Below are positions 14,835 to 18,303 of a stretch of DNA of 18,303 bases, one piece after another; the stretch's first letter is position 1, and every line of letters starts with the position of its first letter. The stretch comes from an uncultured Eubacteriales bacterium. Its GTDB lineage: Bacteria; Bacillota; Clostridia; Oscillospirales; UBA644. The stretch covers positions 1 through 18,303 of the forward strand of contig CAKSQP010000023.1 of NCBI GenBank assembly GCA_934486965.1. The letters run 5' to 3'. The translations under genes were made by a program, and so were the position numbers. Below the pieces are notes generated by a model. That model saw only the letters and a program-made list of their open reading frames with translations. It was not told the origin of the DNA and did not search any database.

Positions 14835-16036
14835 AATATGTCTCCCTCCTCGCTTCTGTCGATTATTTCTCCGGCTTTGATTATTTCTCCCGACTCTATT
14901 TTGCTGTCCGCTCCGATAACGGTTATTTTTCTTTCGGTGCAACTGTCGCAGGGTTCGCCGACGACGGCGTTTTCGCCTATCTCAACGTTCTGCGCAATTA
15001 TCGCATTGTAAACTTTCGCGCCTTTTTTAATTACGGCGTTCTGCATTACGACAGAGTTTTCGATAAGAGAATCTTCTTCCGTTTCGACTTTATAGAAGAT
15101 TACCGAGTCTTTTATCTTACCGTTAAGTTCGCTGCCCTCCGAAACTATCGAATTTACCGTTTCGGCGTTTTTGCCTGCGTAATGAGGGGGCGCGACAGGG
15201 TTTCTTGCATATATCTTCCAGTCGGGATCGCTTAAATTCAGGTTCGAATTATAGAGGATATCCATATTCGCTTCCCAGAGGCTTTCGATAGTCCCGACGT
15301 CTTTCCAGTATCCGTCAAAGGCATAAGCGTACATTCTTTCGCCGTTTTCGAGCATTTTCGGAATAACGTTCTTGCCGAAATCCTTTGAAGAGGTTTCGTC
15401 CTTTTCGTCTTCGATAAGATATTTTTTGAGTTTGTCCCAGCGGAAGACGTAAATTCCCATCGAAGCAAGCGTCGAACGCGGCTCTTTCGGCTTTTCCTGA
15501 AATCCGTTTATCTTTTCGCCGTCTTCGGTGCAGACTATTCCGAAACGGGAAGCCTCCTCCTTCGGAACGTCGATGACCGCTATCGTTATATCGGCGTTTC
15601 TTTCTTCGTGGAAAGCGAGCATCTTCGAATAGTCCATCGTATAGATATGGTCGCCCGAAAGGATAAGAACGTATTCGGGGTCATACTGCTCTATAAAACC
15701 GATGTTCTGATATATCGCGTTCGCCGTTCCCTCATACCACTGCGAACCCGCTTTTCTCTGATACGGCGGCAGGATATAAACGCCTCCGTAAAGTCTGTCG
15801 AGGTCCCACGGCTGCCCGTTTCTTATATAGCGGTTGAGAGCCAGCGGCTGATACTGCGTCAGAACTCCGACGACCGAAATGTTGGAGTTTATGCAGTTTG
15901 AAAGCGGAAAGTCTATTATTCTGTACTTACCGCCGAAAGGAACCGCGGGTTTTGCGACGTTCTTCGTTAAGACGTGAAGCCTGCTGCCCTGTCCTCCCGC
16001 GAGAAGCATCGCGATACATTTTTTCTTTTGAATCAT
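14831..16036 (-). CDS. glgC: Glucose-1-phosphate adenylyltransferase, catalytic subunit
   Basis: 401 aa. It makes ADP-glucose from glucose-1-phosphate and ATP, the committed step of bacterial glycogen synthesis. The nucleotide loop LAGGQGSRL (12-20), KPAVPFGGKYRIIDFPLSN (29-47), the glucose-1-P loop WYEGTANAIYQN (100-111), the metal-binding SGDHIYTMDY (127-136, D129) and FQEKPKEP (179-186, K182) are all intact. A DVG at the end of the catalytic domain (YWKDVGTIESLWEAN) precedes the beta-helix repeats of the C-terminal domain. The ATG follows GGGAGGGA and overlaps the glgB stop by 4 bp. Clostridial GlgC is normally less sensitive to allosteric sugars than enterobacterial GlgC; that is family knowledge, not visible here. 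Confidence 0.96.
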   Translation of the reverse strand: MIQKKKCIAMLLAGGQGSRLHVLTKNVAKPAVPFGGKYRIIDFPLSNCINSNISVVGVLTQYQPLALNRYIRNGQPWDLDRLYGGVYILPPYQRKAGSQWYEGTANAIYQNIGFIEQYDPEYVLILSGDHIYTMDYSKMLAFHEERNADITIAVIDVPKEEASRFGIVCTEDGEKINGFQEKPKEPRSTLASMGIYVFRWDKLKKYLIEDEKDETSSKDFGKNVIPKMLENGERMYAYAFDGYWKDVGTIESLWEANMDILYNSNLNLSDPDWKIYARNPVAPPHYAGKNAETVNSIVSEGSELNGKIKDSVIFYKVETEEDSLIENSVVMQNAVIKKGAKVYNAIIAQNVEIGENAVVGEPCDSCTERKITVIGADSKIESGEIIKAGEIIDRSEEGDIL

Positions 16037-17955
16037 TTGCTGTCCCTCCCTGAAATTTTCTGTATTCCGAATTTATTTTTAGTCTGAGTTTTCTTTTTCC
16101 AGACCGTGACCGAAAGCGCAGGTATCTTTATTTTACCCGAAAAATTCAGTCCGTGCATCGGCTTTTTCTCTGCTTTTATATCGCCCGGCAGGTCTCCGCT
16201 TCCTCCGAAATCCGCGTCCTCCGAACAAAATACCTGCGAATATACTCCCGAAGAGGGAAGTCCGAATTCGTAATTGTCGCGGGTCACGGGCGAAAAGTTT
16301 ATCGCGACGATAAGGTCTTCTTTTTTGCATTTGCGTTCATAGACGAGAATATTCTGCTTGTTGTCGTCTCCGACTATCCAGTTAAAGCCCGACGGGTCGC
16401 AGTCTTCTTCCCAGAGCGCGGGATTTTCAAGATAGAAATAATTCAGTTCCTTGACATAATTCTGCAATTTCGCATGAGCGTCGTAGTCGAGCATGAACCA
16501 TTCGAGGGAGTTTGCATAGTCCCATTCCCTGAACTGCCCGAATTCCGTACCCATGAAAAGAAGTTTCTTTCCGACGTGCGTATACATATATCCGAGGAAC
16601 GCTCTCATTCCCGCAAATTTTTCTTCATAACTTCCGGGATTTTTGTCGAGGAGCGATTTCTTGCCGTGGACTACTTCGTCGTGCGATATCGGGAGAATAT
16701 ATTTTTCCGCATAGGCGTAGACCATTGAAAAGGTCACATTATTATGATTGTAATTTCTGAAAAACGGGTCTGTTTCGAGGTAACGCAGGCTGTCGTTCAT
16801 CCAGCCCATGTTCCATTTGAAGTCAAACCCGAGACCTCCCATCGAGGTCTTTTCGGTGATTTTCGGCCATGCCGTCGATTCTTCGGCTATCATCAGTTTG
16901 CCCGGAGCTCTTTCGTGAACGGCGTCGTTGAGTTTCTTTATAAGGGCTATCGCCTCTAAGTTTCCGTCGCCGCCGAGCGAATTTTTAAGCCCGATATTTT
17001 TTCCGAAATCAAGATAGAGCATTGCAGAGACCGCGTCGACGCGGAGCCCGTCTATATGATATTCGTTGAGCCAGTAGAGAGCCGACGAAATGAGGAACGA
17101 CTGAACTTCGGTCTTGCCGTAGTCGAAAACGACGGTCCCCCAGGACGGCTGTTCTCTTTTTATCTTGTCCTTGTATTCGAATGCGAAATCTCCGTCGAAA
17201 TCCGCAAGGGCATATTCGTCTTTCGGAAAATGCGCGGGGACCCAGTCCATAATGACCGCAAGTCCCTGTTCGTGACAGCGGTTGACGAAATATTTCAGGT
17301 CGTCCGGAACTCCGTAGCGTGAGGTCGGGGCGAAATATCCCGTTACCTGATATCCCCATGAGGCGTCGAGCGGATATTCCGTTACGGGCAGAAGTTCGAT
17401 GTGCGTGTAGCCCATTTCCTTGGCGTAATCGACAAGATCGTGCGCCGATTTTCTGTAACTGAACGGGTTTCCGTCGGGATACCTCCTCCAGGAACCGAGG
17501 TGTGCCTCGTAAATGTTCATCGGTTCTTTCGTATGGTCTTTTTTCGAAAAATTCTTTTCCCATTTTCCGTCCGACCACTCGAATTCGTCGAGCGGATAGA
17601 ATTTCGAACTTTTGTCTCCGCCCGAACCGCTGTGAAAAGCGAACGGGTCGGCTTTGTTTACGACAGAACCGTCTTTTTTCTCGACGCTGAACATATATCT
17701 GTCGTAACGGACGATGTTCGGAACGAATTTTTCGTAAATGCCCTGCTCGCTTATCCTCGTCATCGGGTCGCGGGTCCTGTCCCATTCGTTGAAATCTCCG
17801 ACGACCGAAACCGAACGCGCGGCGGGCGCCCATACTCTGAAAATTGCTCCTTCCGAGCCGTTCTCTGTGCAGGGGTGCGCCCCGAGGAATTTGTATGCTT
17901 CGAAATTGGTTCCCTCATGAAATAAAAATACGGGAATGTTGTTGTTTTCTGCCAT
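16033..17955 (-). CDS. glgB: 1,4-alpha-glucan branching enzyme
   Basis: 640 aa from the ATG 4-5 nt after GGAGGGTG; the frame runs 23 codons further upstream, but across the promoter. An N-terminal CBM48-type domain (AIFRVWAPAARSVSVVGDFNEWD, 37-59) is followed by the GH13 barrel. Catalytic regions: VIMDWVPAHFPKD (234-246), DGLRVDAVSAMLY (302-314, nucleophile D307), LMIAEESTAWP (354-364, acid/base E358) and LPISHDEVVHGKKS (421-434, D426). A C-terminal all-beta domain ends near VTVWKKK, with a further 18-residue Lys-rich tail of unknown use. It cuts alpha-1,4 chains and rejoins them as alpha-1,6 branches. It is the first gene of the glg operon, about 34 nt after the predicted transcription start. 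Confidence 0.96.
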   Translation of the reverse strand: MAENNNIPVFLFHEGTNFEAYKFLGAHPCTENGSEGAIFRVWAPAARSVSVVGDFNEWDRTRDPMTRISEQGIYEKFVPNIVRYDRYMFSVEKKDGSVVNKADPFAFHSGSGGDKSSKFYPLDEFEWSDGKWEKNFSKKDHTKEPMNIYEAHLGSWRRYPDGNPFSYRKSAHDLVDYAKEMGYTHIELLPVTEYPLDASWGYQVTGYFAPTSRYGVPDDLKYFVNRCHEQGLAVIMDWVPAHFPKDEYALADFDGDFAFEYKDKIKREQPSWGTVVFDYGKTEVQSFLISSALYWLNEYHIDGLRVDAVSAMLYLDFGKNIGLKNSLGGDGNLEAIALIKKLNDAVHERAPGKLMIAEESTAWPKITEKTSMGGLGFDFKWNMGWMNDSLRYLETDPFFRNYNHNNVTFSMVYAYAEKYILPISHDEVVHGKKSLLDKNPGSYEEKFAGMRAFLGYMYTHVGKKLLFMGTEFGQFREWDYANSLEWFMLDYDAHAKLQNYVKELNYFYLENPALWEEDCDPSGFNWIVGDDNKQNILVYERKCKKEDLIVAINFSPVTRDNYEFGLPSSGVYSQVFCSEDADFGGSGDLPGDIKAEKKPMHGLNFSGKIKIPALSVTVWKKKTQTKNKFGIQKISGRDSK

Positions 17956-17995
17956 CGGGCACCCTCCGTTTCCGAATATCTTCTCTTTATATTTA

Positions 17996-18024
17996 ATAAT
18001 AACATATATAAAAAAGGTTTGCAA
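17996..18024 (-). promoter_or_regulatory. Extended -10 promoter of the glgBCDA operon
   Basis: On the minus strand, TTGCAA (-35, 18019-18024), a 17-nt spacer and TATTAT (-10, 17996-18001) preceded by TGT (extended -10). Transcription would start near 17989, giving a leader of about 34 nt with GGAGGGTG before the glgB ATG. No leader hairpin or riboswitch is seen in so short a leader. Confidence 0.75.
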
Positions 18025-18044
18025 CAGAAAATAGTTCTCTGAAA

Positions 18045-18058
18045 CACAATTGTCACAA
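18045..18058. repeat. CACAA direct repeat around an ACAATTGT palindrome upstream of the glg promoter
   Basis: CACAA-TTGT-CACAA with a 9-nt period, containing the 8-bp palindrome ACAATTGT (18046-18053). It lies about 20 bp upstream of the glg -35 box, where an activator could bind. Function is inferred from position only and chance occurrence is possible. Confidence 0.3.
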
Positions 18059-18122
18059 ATTTTACCTGAAAATTACTTTCTGCGGCGCGGAAAATAAGGA
18101 AAAGTACAAGTTTTTGTCATAT

Positions 18123-18146
18123 AAGTGTTACACTTGGCGCCGCCAA
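18123..18146. promoter_or_regulatory. Two abutting perfect 13-bp palindromes between the glg and tRNA-Arg promoters
   Basis: AAGTGT-T-ACACTT (18123-18135) and TTGGCG-C-CGCCAA (18134-18146) are both perfect inverted repeats with 6-bp arms and a one-base centre, sharing two Ts. They lie about 34 bp upstream of the tRNA -35 and about 100 bp upstream of the glg -35. A weak minus-strand promoter-like pair, TTGGCG (18141-18146) and TATATG (18118-18123) with a 17-nt spacer, would place the first palindrome in its spacer. No T-run follows in either direction, so this is more like paired protein-binding sites than a terminator. Confidence 0.5.
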
Positions 18147-18179
18147 ATCGTAATTTTCACCGAAAAAATATAAAGATAC

Positions 18180-18208
18180 TTGAAAACAGAACGGAAATGT
18201 GCTATACT
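18180..18208 (+). promoter_or_regulatory. Sigma-A-like promoter for tRNA-Arg(CCU)
   Basis: TTGAAA (-35, 18180-18185), a 17-nt spacer and TATACT (-10, 18203-18208) preceded by TGC (extended -10). The mature tRNA begins 20 nt after the -10 box. The -10 plus its TGn extension is the same as at the other tRNA-Arg gene, except for the n base. Confidence 0.78.
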
Positions 18209-18228
18209 GACTACCGAATACAATATCT

Positions 18229-18303
18229 GTTTCCGTAGCTCAGCAGGATAGAGCGACCGCCTCCTAAGCGGTAGGTCGGGTGTTCGAATCACCTCGGGAA
18301 CGC
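18229..18303 (+). tRNA. tRNA-Arg (anticodon CCU), reaching the window edge
   Basis: The acceptor GUUUCCG pairs with CGGGAAC (one U-G), then discriminator G at 18302 and one C, where the window stops. The D arm is GCUC/GAGC. The anticodon stem ACCGC/GCGGU closes the loop CUCCUAA with anticodon CCU, which reads AGG. The T arm has UUCGAAU. Whether CCA is encoded cannot be seen, since only its possible first C is inside the window. Confidence 0.95.

Noticed and set aside
17956..18024. Upstream extension of glgB by 23 codons
   Set aside because: The extension crosses the predicted glg promoter and ribosome site, and its residues do not resemble the start of a branching enzyme.

Overview
This window looks like chromosomal DNA from an uncultured or poorly characterised Clostridia-type Firmicute. 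The evidence is a complete glgB-glgC-glgD-glgA glycogen cluster (GlgD is characteristic of Firmicutes), a PdaA-type muramic-delta-lactam deacetylase (usual in endospore formers), an LCP-family wall-polymer ligase, strong GGAGG-type ribosome binding sites, GTG starts and sigma-A-like promoters. Base composition and the abundance of TTCG/CGAA look even throughout. I see no insertion sequence, phage, integrase or CRISPR array.

Left block (1-4825, all minus strand). Reading with transcription, a TTGACT/TAAAAT promoter drives a RluA-family pseudouridine synthase and a short thioredoxin-fold protein whose active site is CEEA instead of CGPC. Then comes tRNA-Arg(UCU) with its own promoter and a strong intrinsic terminator. 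About 35 nt beyond that terminator starts a tight three-gene string: an LCP ligase with three N-terminal membrane segments, RlmA (23S rRNA guanine-N1 methyltransferase) and a Gfo/Idh/MocA oxidoreductase that runs off the left edge.

Middle block (4912-10382, plus strand). Two overlapping NodB-fold polysaccharide deacetylases come first; the second is PdaA-like. A consensus promoter with an inverted repeat over its -35 box follows, and then two overlapping ABC exporter half-transporters that probably form a heterodimer. A perfect 11-bp bidirectional terminator closes this block and the convergent glycogen block.

Right block (10416-17955, minus strand). An extended -10 promoter at about 18.0 kb drives glgB, glgC, glgD and glgA with overlapping reading frames. 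GlgC with GlgD makes ADP-glucose, GlgA polymerises it and GlgB adds branches. An intrinsic terminator hairpin follows glgA, and directly beyond it starts a cytoplasmic GH13 glucan hydrolase (neopullulanase/maltodextrinase-like), placed where many glg operons carry glycogen phosphorylase. The divergent region at 17956-18228 holds the glg promoter, two abutting perfect 13-bp palindromes and a strong promoter for tRNA-Arg(CCU), which runs to the right edge.

The window is mostly housekeeping and central carbon-storage DNA, and I found no convincing new multi-gene system. The best leads are a GlgA with valine in place of the conserved ADP-glucose-binding lysine, a monothiol (CxxA) thioredoxin, two operons that seem to be entered only through an intrinsic terminator, and the twin palindromes upstream of the glycogen operon.
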